In this document: one piece after another, positions 18,481 through 27,134 of the stretch
Layout: each line of letters opens with the position of its first letter
How positions within the stretch are numbered: the stretch's first letter is position 1
Origin: Allobosea sp. ASV33
GTDB lineage: Bacteria > Pseudomonadota > Alphaproteobacteria > Rhizobiales > Beijerinckiaceae
Direction: 5' to 3'
DNA length: 51,836 nt
Assembly (NCBI RefSeq): GCF_016428755.1
Contig: NZ_JAELTI010000030.1
Coordinates: 1 to 51,836 of the forward strand
Translations under genes and position numbers: made by a program
The notes under the pieces: model-generated
Told to the model about the DNA's origin: nothing
What the model saw: only the letters and a program-made list of their open reading frames with translations
Databases searched by the model: none

Positions 18481-18504
18481 TTCAGCCGGGACCGGAGACA
18501 AGGC

Positions 18505-18993
18505 ATGGCACGCCTGCGCCTCGATGCGCTCGACCGCAAGATCATTGGAGAACTGCAGATCAATTCGCGCCTGTCGGTGCAGGATCTGGCCGAGCGCGTG
18601 GGCCTCTCCGCCTCGCCCTGCGCGCGGCGCATCCGCATCCTGGAGGAAGCCGGCGTCATCACCGGCTATGCCGCGATCATCGACCAGACCAAGGTCGGCC
18701 TGCCGATCAGCGTCTTCGTCTCGATCAAGCTGGAGCGCCAGCGGGAGGATGAGCTCGACCGGTTCTCGCAGGCCGTGGCGCGCTGGCCCGAGGTGGTCGA
18801 TTGCTACCTGATGACCGGCCAGCGCGACTATCTCATGCGCATCGTCGTGCGCGACCTGCCGGCCTATGAGCGCTTCCTCAAGGACAAGCTCACGCGCCTC
18901 GACGGCGTCGCCTCGATCGAGTCGAGCTTTGCGCTTGGACAGGTGAAACGCTCCAGCGCCCTGCCGATCGCGGCGGCGCCGGAGGAGGATTGA
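18505..18993 (+). CDS. Lrp/AsnC-family transcriptional regulator
   Basis: A 162-residue protein. The N-terminal HTH is LDALDRKIIGELQINSRLSV with AERVGLSASPCARRIRILEE, followed by the RAM domain (VSIKLERQRE, VVDCYLMTGQRDYLMRIVV). GGAGA precedes the ATG. The C-terminal tail (ALPIAAAPEED) is short and acidic. It is divergent from the MocR gene and convergent with an aldehyde dehydrogenase gene. Lrp proteins paired with aminotransferase-like genes often control amino-acid catabolism; its ligand is unknown. It is one of three Lrp paralogues in this window. Confidence 0.9.
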   Translation: MARLRLDALDRKIIGELQINSRLSVQDLAERVGLSASPCARRIRILEEAGVITGYAAIIDQTKVGLPISVFVSIKLERQREDELDRFSQAVARWPEVVDCYLMTGQRDYLMRIVVRDLPAYERFLKDKLTRLDGVASIESSFALGQVKRSSALPIAAAPEED

Positions 18994-19008
18994 CCAGTCG
19001 GCTCCAAC

Positions 19009-19103
19009 GTCATTCTCGGGCGCCGCATAGCGGCGACCCGAGAAGCTCATGACGAGAAGGCGCTGGTTTCCGAGATGCTCGGGTCAAGCCCGAGCATGAC
19101 GAC
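19009..19103. repeat. Intergenic palindromic repeat, copy 3 (TCGGG subtype)
   Basis: Runs from CGTCATTCTCGGGCG to CCCGAGCATGACGACG in the convergent gap between an lrp gene and the aldehyde dehydrogenase gene. The right-hand arm, GCTCGGGTCAAGCCCGAGC, is a perfect hairpin. Confidence 0.85.
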
Positions 19104-19117
19104 GGTGGCGCGATGCC

Positions 19118-20548
19118 TCACGCCGCCGCGTAGCCGACCGTGCCCTTGATCTCCAGGAACTCCTCGAGACCGAAATCGGCGTACTCGCGGCCGTTGCCGG
19201 ACTGTTTGTAGCCGCCGAAGGGCGCGCCGGCGTCCCAGGCCGGGTAGTTGATGTAGACATTGCCCGAGCGCATCTGCGCGGCGATCTTGCGGGCGCGCTC
19301 TTGCGAGCCGGACTGGACGTAAGAAGCCAGGCCATAGGGCGTGTCGTTAGCGCGCTCCACCACCTCGTCGTCGCTCTTGTAGGGCAGGATCGACAGCACG
19401 GGGCCGAAGATCTCCTCGCGGGCGATGGTCATCTCGTCGGTCACGCCGCCGAACACGGTCGGGCGGACATAGTAGCCGCGGTTGAGCCCTTCCGGACGGC
19501 CCGTGCCGCCGGTGACGAGCGTCGCGCCTTCCTTGATGCCGGCCTCGATCAGGCGCTGGATCTTCTCGTACTGGACCTCGCTGACGACCGGGCCGAGGAA
19601 GACGCCGTCCGCCGAGGGAGCGCCGACCTTGAGCGGCTCGGCCACCTGCTTGGCGATGGCGAGGGCCTCCTCATGCAGCTTCTCCGGCACGAACATCCGG
19701 GTCGGCGCGTTGCAGGACTGGCCGGAGTTGCGCATCACGCTCTCGACGCCGAGCTTCACCGACTTCTTCAGATCGGCATCGTCGAGGATGATGTTGGCCG
19801 ACTTGCCGCCGAGTTCCTGGTGCACGCGCTTGACGGTATCCGCCGCCGCCTTGGCGACGAGGATGCCGGCCCGCGTCGAGCCGGTGAAGGAGACCATGTC
19901 GACGCCCGGATGGCGCGAAATGGCCTCGCCGACCGTCGGGCCGTCGCCGTTTACGAGGTTGAACACGCCCTTCGGCACGCCGGCCTCGTCCAGCGCCTCG
20001 GCGAATATGATGGCGTTCAGCGGCGCGATTTCGGAGGGCTTCAGCACCATGGTGCAGCCGGCGGCGAGCGCAGGCGCGACCTTGCACATGATCTGGTTGA
20101 GCGGCCAGTTCCACGGCGTGATCATGCCGACGACGCCGATCGGCTCCTTGGCGATCAGGGTGGTGCCGCGCAGCTCCTCGAACTCGAAGTTCTCGAGCGT
20201 CTCGATCATCTTGGCGAGATGGGCGGTGCCCATCGCGGCCTGCGCGCGGTGTGCCAGCTCCTTCGGCGCGCCCATCTCGCGCGACAGGACGTTCGCGATA
20301 TCGTCGTAGCGCTTCTTGTAGGCCTCGGCGAGGCGGCGCATCAGGGCGAGGCGCTCGGCCTTCGAGGTCGCGGCGAAGGCGGGGAAGGCGGCACGGGCCG
20401 CGGCGACGGCCTTGTCGACATCGGCCTGCTCGCCGAGCGCGATCGTGGCGAAGACCTCCTCGTTCGACGGATCGATCACGCCGAGCGTGCGGTTGCCCGA
20501 GGGCTTCACCCACTGGCCGTCGATATAGAATTCGAGCTCATGCGCCAT
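19118..20548 (-). CDS. NAD(P)-dependent aldehyde dehydrogenase family protein
   Basis: A 476-residue cytoplasmic enzyme oxidising an aldehyde to the acid. The cofactor-binding segment is MITPWNWPLNQ; the catalytic glutamate is in HQELGGKSAN and the nucleophilic cysteine in NSGQSCNAPTR. FTGSTRAG is the Rossmann signature. The start at 20548 (MAHELEFYIDGQW) has GGAG eight bases upstream; the longer reading from 20713 is arginine- and histidine-rich shadow. The substrate cannot be assigned. The neighbouring lrp and ornithine cyclodeaminase genes suggest amino-acid or polyamine breakdown, but this is weak evidence. Confidence 0.92.
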   Translation of the reverse strand: MAHELEFYIDGQWVKPSGNRTLGVIDPSNEEVFATIALGEQADVDKAVAAARAAFPAFAATSKAERLALMRRLAEAYKKRYDDIANVLSREMGAPKELAHRAQAAMGTAHLAKMIETLENFEFEELRGTTLIAKEPIGVVGMITPWNWPLNQIMCKVAPALAAGCTMVLKPSEIAPLNAIIFAEALDEAGVPKGVFNLVNGDGPTVGEAISRHPGVDMVSFTGSTRAGILVAKAAADTVKRVHQELGGKSANIILDDADLKKSVKLGVESVMRNSGQSCNAPTRMFVPEKLHEEALAIAKQVAEPLKVGAPSADGVFLGPVVSEVQYEKIQRLIEAGIKEGATLVTGGTGRPEGLNRGYYVRPTVFGGVTDEMTIAREEIFGPVLSILPYKSDDEVVERANDTPYGLASYVQSGSQERARKIAAQMRSGNVYINYPAWDAGAPFGGYKQSGNGREYADFGLEEFLEIKGTVGYAAA

Positions 20549-20831
20549 GGTCTGGTCTCCTGCCTTGGTCTCGGCTCGTGGCGCGGACAGCCTGCCGGAA
20601 GCGGCCGGTGGTCCATGCCCCGAGTGGGAACTGTGGGTGTCCGACGCGAACGGGCGGCCTTGCGCGATCATGCATCGCCGGCCGCCACCAACGCTGTATC
20701 TGACGGGACACAACGTTAGGGGGCGGAGGCGCGCCTGTCACGGGGCGCCACGCCGCGTTTGCGGATGGCCGCCATGCAGCGACGCTTCTTGCGGGGGCGG
20801 GCTGGGTGGTCAGGCGGTCGCCGAACCCTCC

Positions 20832-20873
20832 GCGTCATCCCGGGTCTACGCTTCGCTTCGCCCGGGATGATGG
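20832..20873. repeat. Intergenic palindromic repeat, copy 4 (short form)
   Basis: CGTCATCCCGGGTCTACG...CGCCCGGGATGATGG is a single-hairpin, half-length member of the repeat family, 16 bases past the stop of the lrp gene. The rest of the 341-base gap 20549-20889, upstream of the aldehyde dehydrogenase gene, must hold that gene's promoter unless it is read from lrp. I see no distinct box in it. Confidence 0.75.
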
Positions 20874-20889
20874 TGGAGGATGAGTTTGC

Positions 20890-21327
20890 TCAGAGCCGCG
20901 CTTTGACGCTGCGCGGTGTCGCGAGCAGCAGGCTGGTCTCGCTGTTGGTGACGCCGGGGATCATGCGGATGCGCCGGAGCACCTGGTCGAAGGCGATCAG
21001 GTCGGAGGTGCCGAGCTCTACCACGAGGTCCCAGTTGCCATTGGTGGTGTGGATGCTGGAGACCTCGGTGAAGCCCGAGAGCGCATCGATCACCGTATCC
21101 GCCGCCTGGCCGGCGATCTCGATCATGGTGATGCCGCGCACCGGCAGGTCGATCGCGTCCGAGCGCAGGATCACGGTGAAGCCGATGATCTCGCCGGATT
21201 GCTCCAGCTTCTCCAGCCTTGCGCGCACCGTCGCCCGCGTCAGGCCGAGATCGGCGGCGAGGTCCGAGATGCTCCGGCGCCCGTCATGGCGCAGCAGGGT
21301 GATGAGCTTGCGGTCGAGATCGTCCAT
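20890..21327 (-). CDS. Lrp/AsnC-family regulator, divergent from ornithine cyclodeaminase
   Basis: A 145-residue protein with an N-terminal HTH (LDRKLITLLRHDGRRSISDL, LGLTRATVRARLEKLEQSG) and a RAM domain (GITMIEIAGQAAD, VSSIHTTNGNWDLVVELG). The start at 21327 (MDDLDRKL) is the family-typical N-terminus; the extension to 21435 runs across the promoter gap. Divergent orientation to ocd suggests it controls ornithine/arginine catabolism, and possibly the aldehyde dehydrogenase downstream on its own strand. Confidence 0.88.
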   Translation of the reverse strand: MDDLDRKLITLLRHDGRRSISDLAADLGLTRATVRARLEKLEQSGEIIGFTVILRSDAIDLPVRGITMIEIAGQAADTVIDALSGFTEVSSIHTTNGNWDLVVELGTSDLIAFDQVLRRIRMIPGVTNSETSLLLATPRSVKARL

Positions 21328-21352
21328 CGTCCAAAATGGATAGACGGCTTTG

Positions 21353-21382
21353 CCAGATCGATCAATCTTGGCGCCGATCTGG
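21353..21382. promoter_or_regulatory. Candidate operator in the lrp-ocd divergent promoter
   Basis: CCAGATCG (21353-21360) and CGATCTGG (21375-21382) make a perfect 8-bp dyad with a 14-base spacer, centrally placed between the two start codons. A smaller palindrome, CCAAAATGG, lies at 21331-21339 next to the lrp start. Both fit autoregulation by the adjacent Lrp protein. Confidence 0.45.
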
Positions 21383-21455
21383 TCGTTTTGGCTTCTTTCG
21401 CCTGCCGCCGAAAACAGGGACAATCGTTCCTTCAACGAGAACAGCGCGGGGACCC

Positions 21456-22514
21456 ATGATTCAGCAGCTCAACGTCGTGCCTTTCGTCAGCGTCGACCAC
21501 ATGATGAAGCTGGTCCATGCGATCGGCATCGAGCGGATGCTGTCCGACATCGCCGCCTATATCGAGGATGATTTCCGGCGCTGGGAGATCTTCGACAAGA
21601 CGCCGCGCATCGCCTCGCACAGCCTCGAAGGCGTGATCGAATTGATGCCGACCAGCGACGGCAAGCTCTACGGCTTCAAATACGTCAACGGCCATCCCAA
21701 GAACATGAAGGCCGGCCTGCAGACGGTCACCGCCTTCGGCCTGCTCTCGGATGTCGCGACCGGCTACCCCGTCCTGCTCTCGGAAATGACGATCCTGACC
21801 GCCTTGCGCACCGCGGCGATGTCGGCGGTGGCGGCCAGGCACCTCGCGCCGAAACACGCCGCGACCATGGCGATCATCGGCAACGGTGCGCAGTCCGAAT
21901 TCCAGGCCTTCGCCTTCCGCGCGATCCTCGGCATCGAGAATCTCCGGCTCTACGACGTCGACCCGGCCGCGACCGAGAAATGCGCCCGCAACCTCGCGCG
22001 CCACGGCTTCAGGATCACCCGCTGCGCCACCGCGATGGAAGCGGTCGAGGGCGCCGAGATCGTCACCACCGTCACGGCTGACAAGCAATATGCGACGATC
22101 CTGACCGACAACATGGTCGGCGCCGGCATCCATATCAACGCGGTCGGCGGCGACTGCCCCGGCAAGACTGAGATCCACCGCGACGTGCTGTTGCGCTCCT
22201 CGATCTTCGTCGAGTATCCGCCGCAGACCCGCATCGAGGGCGATATCCAGCAGCTCGACGCCGATCATCCGGTCGAGGAACTCTGGAAGGTCATCACTGG
22301 CATGGCTCCGGGCCGCACCGATAACAGCCAGATCACGCTATTCGACTCGGTCGGCTTCGCGATCGAGGATTTCTCGGCGCTGCGCTATGTCTATGAGCGC
22401 ATCCGCGAGGCCGGCACCTATGTCGATCTCGACCTTATCGCCGACCCCGACGATTCCCGCGATCTCTTCGGCATGCTGATGCGCGCCGCGCCGGGCGCTG
22501 CTGCGGCGGCGTGA
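21456..22514 (+). CDS. ocd: Ornithine cyclodeaminase family protein
   Basis: A 352-residue NAD-dependent enzyme of the ornithine cyclodeaminase / mu-crystallin family, expected to convert L-ornithine to L-proline plus ammonia. Visible are the substrate-binding N-terminal half (FKYVNGHPKN, ALRTAAMSAVAARHLAP), the Rossmann motif IIGNGAQSEFQ, and GAGIHINAVGGDCPGKTEI with the catalytic aspartate. Its length matches true bacterial Ocd (about 350). The start at 21456 follows GGGGACCC. It is divergent from lrp and ends convergently with a lysR gene. Confidence 0.9.
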   Translation: MIQQLNVVPFVSVDHMMKLVHAIGIERMLSDIAAYIEDDFRRWEIFDKTPRIASHSLEGVIELMPTSDGKLYGFKYVNGHPKNMKAGLQTVTAFGLLSDVATGYPVLLSEMTILTALRTAAMSAVAARHLAPKHAATMAIIGNGAQSEFQAFAFRAILGIENLRLYDVDPAATEKCARNLARHGFRITRCATAMEAVEGAEIVTTVTADKQYATILTDNMVGAGIHINAVGGDCPGKTEIHRDVLLRSSIFVEYPPQTRIEGDIQQLDADHPVEELWKVITGMAPGRTDNSQITLFDSVGFAIEDFSALRYVYERIREAGTYVDLDLIADPDDSRDLFGMLMRAAPGAAAAA

Positions 22515-22554
22515 GCTTCAGGCCGTCTCAGCAGCAGTTTTCAGCCACACAGTT

Positions 22555-22684
22555 GTCATTCCGGGGCGCGCCGAAGGCGCGAACCCGGAACCCACGACTG
22601 GGTGAAACATCACGTGTTCGGTCAAAAGCGGCTCGCCTCGTCGTGGATTCCGGGTTCTTCGCCGCGCGAAGCCCCGGAATGACA
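22555..22684. repeat. Intergenic palindromic repeat, copy 5
   Basis: Bounded by GTCATTCCGGGGCGCG and CGCGAAGCCCCGGAATGAC, with inner arms CCCGGAACCCACGA and CGTGGATTCCGGG. It sits in the convergent gap between ocd and a lysR gene. Confidence 0.85.
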
Positions 22685-22702
22685 AGGGGCTCAGGCCGCC
22701 AG

Positions 22703-23581
22703 CTAGCCCGCCTGACAGAGCGCCAGGAAAGCCGCCGCCGCCTTGGCGAGGTAGCGTTCCTTGTGGCGCAGGGCGAGGAAGCGACGCTTCGGCAGCGGCA
22801 GCGCGACGGTGGCGAGCCGCCCGGCCGCGATCGCATTGGCGGCAACGAGCCGCGAGATCGCGGTTGCGCCCGCGCCCGCCGCGACGGCGGAGCAGATCGC
22901 CTCATTGGACGGCAATTCCAGCGCCACGGCGAGATCGTCGGCGCCGAGGCCGAACGCCGGCAGCGCCGCCTCGAACATCGCCCGCGTCCCCGATCCAGCC
23001 TCGCGCAGGACCCAGGCGCCTTGCGAGAGCTCTTTGGTCGAAGGGGCGTTCTCCGCCCAGGAATGGCCGGTCGGCACGACGATGACGAGCTCGTCCTCGT
23101 CGAGAGCCGTCATCGCCAGCGCCGGGTCGTCGATCTCGCCCTCGATGAAGCCGAGATCGGCCACGCCGTCATGGATGGCGGCGCTCACCGTCTCGGTGTT
23201 CCCGATCGCGAGCGAGACGGCGATGCCGGGATGCTCCCGGCGAAAGCGCTGGATCAGCGGCGGCAGCCAGTAATTCGCCACGGTCTGGCTCGCCATCAGC
23301 GCAAGCGAGCCCCGCGCCAGCCCAGAGAGATCGGACAGCACCGCTTCCGCCGCTGCGGCCCGCGCCAGCACGGCGCGTGCTTCGACCAGGAAGAGCTTGC
23401 CGGCGTCGGTCAGGGCGATCCGCCGGCCGATCCGGTCGAACAGCTTCGTCGCATAGCGCGCCTCCAGCGTCGTGATCGCGGAGCTCACCGCCGATTGCGT
23501 GAGGTTGAGCGCGCGCGCGCCTTGCGTCAGGTGCTCCCGTTCGGCGACGGCGACGAAGATGCGAAGCTGGTCGAGCGTCAT
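22703..23581 (-). CDS. LysR-family transcriptional regulator downstream of ilvA
   Basis: A 292-residue protein with an N-terminal HTH (TQGARALNLTQSAVSSAITT, about residues 15-45) and a LysR substrate-binding domain of the CysB/CbbR-like type (GSLALMASQTVANYWLPPLI, GSGTRAMFE). AAGGTGG precedes the start. It lies only 19 bases after the ilvA stop on the same strand, so it is probably co-transcribed with ilvA instead of having its own promoter. Its target is unknown. Confidence 0.88.
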   Translation of the reverse strand: MTLDQLRIFVAVAEREHLTQGARALNLTQSAVSSAITTLEARYATKLFDRIGRRIALTDAGKLFLVEARAVLARAAAAEAVLSDLSGLARGSLALMASQTVANYWLPPLIQRFRREHPGIAVSLAIGNTETVSAAIHDGVADLGFIEGEIDDPALAMTALDEDELVIVVPTGHSWAENAPSTKELSQGAWVLREAGSGTRAMFEAALPAFGLGADDLAVALELPSNEAICSAVAAGAGATAISRLVAANAIAAGRLATVALPLPKRRFLALRHKERYLAKAAAAFLALCQAG

Positions 23582-23600
23582 GCTTCCACCTTAAGCCAAT

Positions 23601-25127
23601 TCACGGCGCCGGCATCTCAGCGAGGAACGACAGATAAGCCGGGTTGTCGCTCTCGCTCCAATAGGGATAGCCGAGCGCGTCGAGCCGCTTTGTAAGCTGG
23701 CCGCGCTGGGCCGGCGGGATCTGGATGCCGGCGAGGATGCGGCCGTAATCGGCGCCGTGGTTGCGGTAATGGAACAGCGAGATGTTCCAGTCGGCCGAGA
23801 GGCTGTTGAGGAACTTGAGCAGCGCACCGGGCCGCTCCGGAAACTGGAAGCGGAAGATCAGCTCGTCGCCGAGCCCGGGCGCCTTGCCGCCGACCATGTA
23901 GCGGATATGCAGCTTGGCGAGTTCGTTGTCGCTCATGTCGAGCACGGGATAGCCGTGCTCGGAGAGCATCGCGATGATCTGGCGCTTTTCGGCATCGCCC
24001 TCCGAGAGCTGCACGCCGACGAAGATGCGCGCGGCCTTGGGGTCGGAATAGCGGTAGTTGAATTCGGTGATCGCGCGCCGGCCGAGCAGTTCGATGAAGG
24101 CGCGGTAGGCTCCGGGCTTTTCGGGGATCGTCACCGCCAGCAGGGCCTCGCGGTGCTCGCCGATCTCGGCCCGCTCGGCGATATGGCGCAAACGGTCGAA
24201 ATTCATGTTGGCGCCGCTGTTGATCGCGATCAGCGCGCCGGTGCGCTTGGCCCCACGCGCCGCATAGGCCTTCAAGCCCGCGAGGCTGACCGCGCCGGAG
24301 GGCTCGGCGATGGCGCGGGTATCCTCGAAGATATCCTTCACCGCCGCGCAGATCTCGTCGGTCGAGACGGTGATGACCTCGTCGAGCAATTCGCGGCAGA
24401 GCCTGAACGTCTCCTCGCCCGCCTGCCGCACCGCGACGCCGTCGGCGAAGAGCCCGACCTGGTCGAGCACGATGCGCTCGCCCGCCGCGATGGCGCCGGC
24501 CATGGAAGCGGCATCCTCCGGCTCGACGCCGATCACCTTGATCTCCGGCCGCAGGAATTTTGCGTAGACCGCGACGCCGGCCGCGAGCCCGCCGCCGCCG
24601 ATCGGCACGAAGATCGCCTCGATCGGATCGGAATGCTGGCGCAGGATCTCCATGCCGACCGTGCCCTGGCCGGCGATGACGTCGGGATCGTCATAGGGGT
24701 GGACGAAGGTCAGGCCCTTCTCGGCTTCGAGCTTGCGGGCATGGCCATAGGCCTCGTCGAAATTCTCGCCATGGAGCACGACGCGCCCGCCCATGCTGCG
24801 CACCGCCTGCACCTTGATGTCCGGCGTGGTGCGCGGCATCACGATGGTCGCCCTGATGCCGAGCTTCTTCGCCGCCAGCGCCACGCCCTGCGCATGGTTC
24901 CCGGCCGAGGCGCAGATCACGCCGCGCTCGGCCTCAATTTGGGTGAGACCGGCGATCTTGTTGTAGGCGCCGCGCAATTTGAACGAGAAGACGGGCTGCA
25001 GGTCCTCGCGCTTCAGCAGGGCGCTGCCGCCGAGTCTCGCGGACAGGCGCGGCAGCGGATCGAGCGGGCTTTCGATCGCGACATCGTAGACGCGCGCCCC
25101 GATGATCTTGCGGATGTAGTCTTGCAT
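23601..25127 (-). CDS. ilvA: Threonine ammonia-lyase, biosynthetic type with two ACT-like domains
   Basis: A 508-residue PLP enzyme making 2-oxobutyrate from threonine for isoleucine synthesis. The PLP lysine is K50 in FSFKLRGAYNK, the glycine loop is GGGGLAAG, and SAGNHAQG binds substrate. About residues 330-508 hold two ACT-like regulatory segments (ALLAVTIPEKPGAYRAF, ELIFRFQFPERPGALLKF), as in the long isoleucine-inhibited form. The start at 25127 (MQDYIRKI) is preferred to 25292, whose extra residues precede the family N-terminus. It is divergent from the ggt-like gene. Confidence 0.95.
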   Translation of the reverse strand: MQDYIRKIIGARVYDVAIESPLDPLPRLSARLGGSALLKREDLQPVFSFKLRGAYNKIAGLTQIEAERGVICASAGNHAQGVALAAKKLGIRATIVMPRTTPDIKVQAVRSMGGRVVLHGENFDEAYGHARKLEAEKGLTFVHPYDDPDVIAGQGTVGMEILRQHSDPIEAIFVPIGGGGLAAGVAVYAKFLRPEIKVIGVEPEDAASMAGAIAAGERIVLDQVGLFADGVAVRQAGEETFRLCRELLDEVITVSTDEICAAVKDIFEDTRAIAEPSGAVSLAGLKAYAARGAKRTGALIAINSGANMNFDRLRHIAERAEIGEHREALLAVTIPEKPGAYRAFIELLGRRAITEFNYRYSDPKAARIFVGVQLSEGDAEKRQIIAMLSEHGYPVLDMSDNELAKLHIRYMVGGKAPGLGDELIFRFQFPERPGALLKFLNSLSADWNISLFHYRNHGADYGRILAGIQIPPAQRGQLTKRLDALGYPYWSESDNPAYLSFLAEMPAP

Positions 25128-25318
25128 GGCCGGCCCGTCCTTCGAGGCGGCGATAGTCCTCCATGCCGGGATGTCAACCGCCACAGTTGCGTGCGGCGAG
25201 GGACGGGCGATGTCGGCCATGCGCCGGGCGGGATTGCCAAGCCCCCGGCCGGCGCGCCAAAGCGGTGAGTGAAACAAGGCACCGCGCAGCAACGGCGCCG
25301 CAGAGGTGGAGACGACGC

Positions 25319-26914
25319 ATGGCCTGGGGTAATCGCGATTTCATGGTGCCGGGCCGTCCGGTTGCGGTCGGCGATCGCGGCATGGCGGCGACCTCGCATC
25401 CGGCCTCGACGCTGGCGGCCGTCGAAATCCTGCGCAACGGCGGCAACGCCATCGACGCCGCCATCGCGGCGGTGGCCGTTCAAGCGGTGGTCGATCCGCA
25501 CATGACCGGTATCGGCGGCGACTGCTTCGCGATCTACGCCCCGGCCAATGGCAAGATGGTCGCCATCAACGGCTCGGGCCGCTCGGCCGCCAAGGCCGAG
25601 CTCGGCTGGTTCCTCGGCCAGGGCATGACGTCGATCGCGGCGGATTCGCCCCATGCCGTCACCGTGCCCGGCGCCATCGACACCTGGTGCCGGCTCGTCG
25701 CCGACCATGGCAGCAAGAGCCTCGACGAGATCTTCGCAGCCGCGATCCGCGCAGCGGAAGAAGGTTTCGTGGTGACGCCGCGCGTCGCGCTCGACTGGGC
25801 CAAGGCCCGCGGCCGCATCGAGAAGCACGGCCTTGGCAATGCCGTGTACCTGCCGGGTGGCAATCCCCCGGCCGTCGGCGACAAGATGGTCCACCCGGCG
25901 CTGGGCAATATGCTGCGCCGCGTAGCCCGCGAGGGCCGCTCGGCCTTCTACGAGGGCGAACTCGCCGCCGACATGGTCTCCGTGCTGAACGCGGCCGGCA
26001 GCCTGATCAGCCTCGAGGATTTCGCGGCCTCAAAGCCGGATTATGTCGACCCGATCGGCGCCGATTATCGTGGCCACCGCCTCTGGGAATGCCCGCCGAA
26101 CGGCCAGGGCATCGCGGCGCTCTTGATCGCGCGCATCCTCGAAGGCTTCGACATGAAGGACGGGAAGCTGAGCGAGTCCGACCGCATCCATCTCCTCGCC
26201 GAGGCCAGCAAGGCCGCCTATCGCCAGCGCGACGCGCTGGTCGCCGATCCCGCCGTCAGCCCCTTCGACACCGAGGCCTTCCTGTCCGACCAGTTCGTCG
26301 GCCGCATCCGCCGGCAGATCAGCCTGGAGAAGGCGGCGGCGCCCGAAGCCTTCGACATGCCCCTGCACAAGGATACGATCTATCTCTGCGTCGTCGACGG
26401 CCAGGGCAACATGGTGTCCTTCATCAACTCGCTGTTCTCCGCCTTCGGCAGCGGCATCTATGCGGCCAAGGCCGGCGTCATGCTGCAGAACCGCGGTTCG
26501 GGCTTCCGCCTGATCGAGGGCCATCCCAACGCGATTGCGCCGCGCAAGCGCCCCTTCCACACGATCATTCCGGGCATGCTGGCCAAGGACGGCAAGCCGA
26601 TCATGCCGTTCGGCGTGATGGGCGGCCAGTATCAGTCGACCGGCCATGCCCATTTCCTCTCCGGCATCCTCGACCGCGGCCTCGACCCGCAGCAGGCCTC
26701 GGATGCGCCGCGCAGCTTCGCCTATGACGGCAAGCTCTCGCTGGAGACGACGATTCCCGCGACCGTCGCCGCCGACCTGAAGGCGCGGGGCCATGACGTG
26801 GTCTGGTCCGAGGAGCCGCTCGGCGGCTGCCAGGCGATCTGGGTCGATCACAAGCGCGGCGTGATGTTCGGCGCCTCCGACCACCGCAAGGACGGTTTCG
26901 CGCTCGCGGTGTGA
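25319..26914 (+). CDS. Gamma-glutamyltransferase family hydrolase (cytoplasmic form)
   Basis: A 531-residue Ntn-hydrolase proenzyme. The expected autoprocessing nucleophile is T353 in [15 protein letters not shown], giving subunits of about 352 and 179 residues. N-terminal family blocks are [20 protein letters not shown] and [10 protein letters not shown]; the small subunit has the oxyanion-type NRGSGF segment. No signal peptide is visible, unlike periplasmic Ggt, so it is probably cytoplasmic, acting on glutathione or another gamma-glutamyl or acyl amide. The start at 25319 follows GGTGGAGA. It is divergent from ilvA and followed by a palindromic repeat. Confidence 0.88.
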   Translation: MAWGNRDFMVPGRPVAVGDRGMAATSHPASTLAAVEILRNGGNAIDAAIAAVAVQAVVDPHMTGIGGDCFAIYAPANGKMVAINGSGRSAAKAELGWFLGQGMTSIAADSPHAVTVPGAIDTWCRLVADHGSKSLDEIFAAAIRAAEEGFVVTPRVALDWAKARGRIEKHGLGNAVYLPGGNPPAVGDKMVHPALGNMLRRVAREGRSAFYEGELAADMVSVLNAAGSLISLEDFAASKPDYVDPIGADYRGHRLWECPPNGQGIAALLIARILEGFDMKDGKLSESDRIHLLAEASKAAYRQRDALVADPAVSPFDTEAFLSDQFVGRIRRQISLEKAAAPEAFDMPLHKDTIYLCVVDGQGNMVSFINSLFSAFGSGIYAAKAGVMLQNRGSGFRLIEGHPNAIAPRKRPFHTIIPGMLAKDGKPIMPFGVMGGQYQSTGHAHFLSGILDRGLDPQQASDAPRSFAYDGKLSLETTIPATVAADLKARGHDVVWSEEPLGGCQAIWVDHKRGVMFGASDHRKDGFALAV

Positions 26915-26942
26915 ACGCTGCCGGATTCGCTTGGAACCACAC

Positions 26943-27035
26943 CGTCATCCCGGACGGAGCGAAGCGGAGATCCGGGATCCATCGTAGAGCTCCGAAGCCC
27001 TTCGATGGATCCCGGGGCAAGCCCGGGATGACGGC
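26943..27035. repeat. Intergenic palindromic repeat, copy 6 (ATCCATCG subtype)
   Basis: CGTCATCCCGGACGGAGCGA...GATCCATCG...CGATGGATCCCGGGG...CCCGGGATGACGG. Nearly the same sequence as copies 10 and 11. It lies between the ggt-like gene and the tandem Gfo/Idh/MocA gene. Confidence 0.9.
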
Positions 27036-27134
27036 GTGGTTCTACGGTCCGCGAGCGGGGCAAATGCTGCGGAGCACACGGCGTCTTAACGCCCATCCGC
27101 TATCGCGATCAGGCGATCGGGAGAGCGAAGCAGC

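Noticed and set aside
20549..20831. Extended aldehyde dehydrogenase N-terminus (to 20713)
   Set aside because: The extension is not family-like, and a good Shine-Dalgarno precedes the ATG at 20548.
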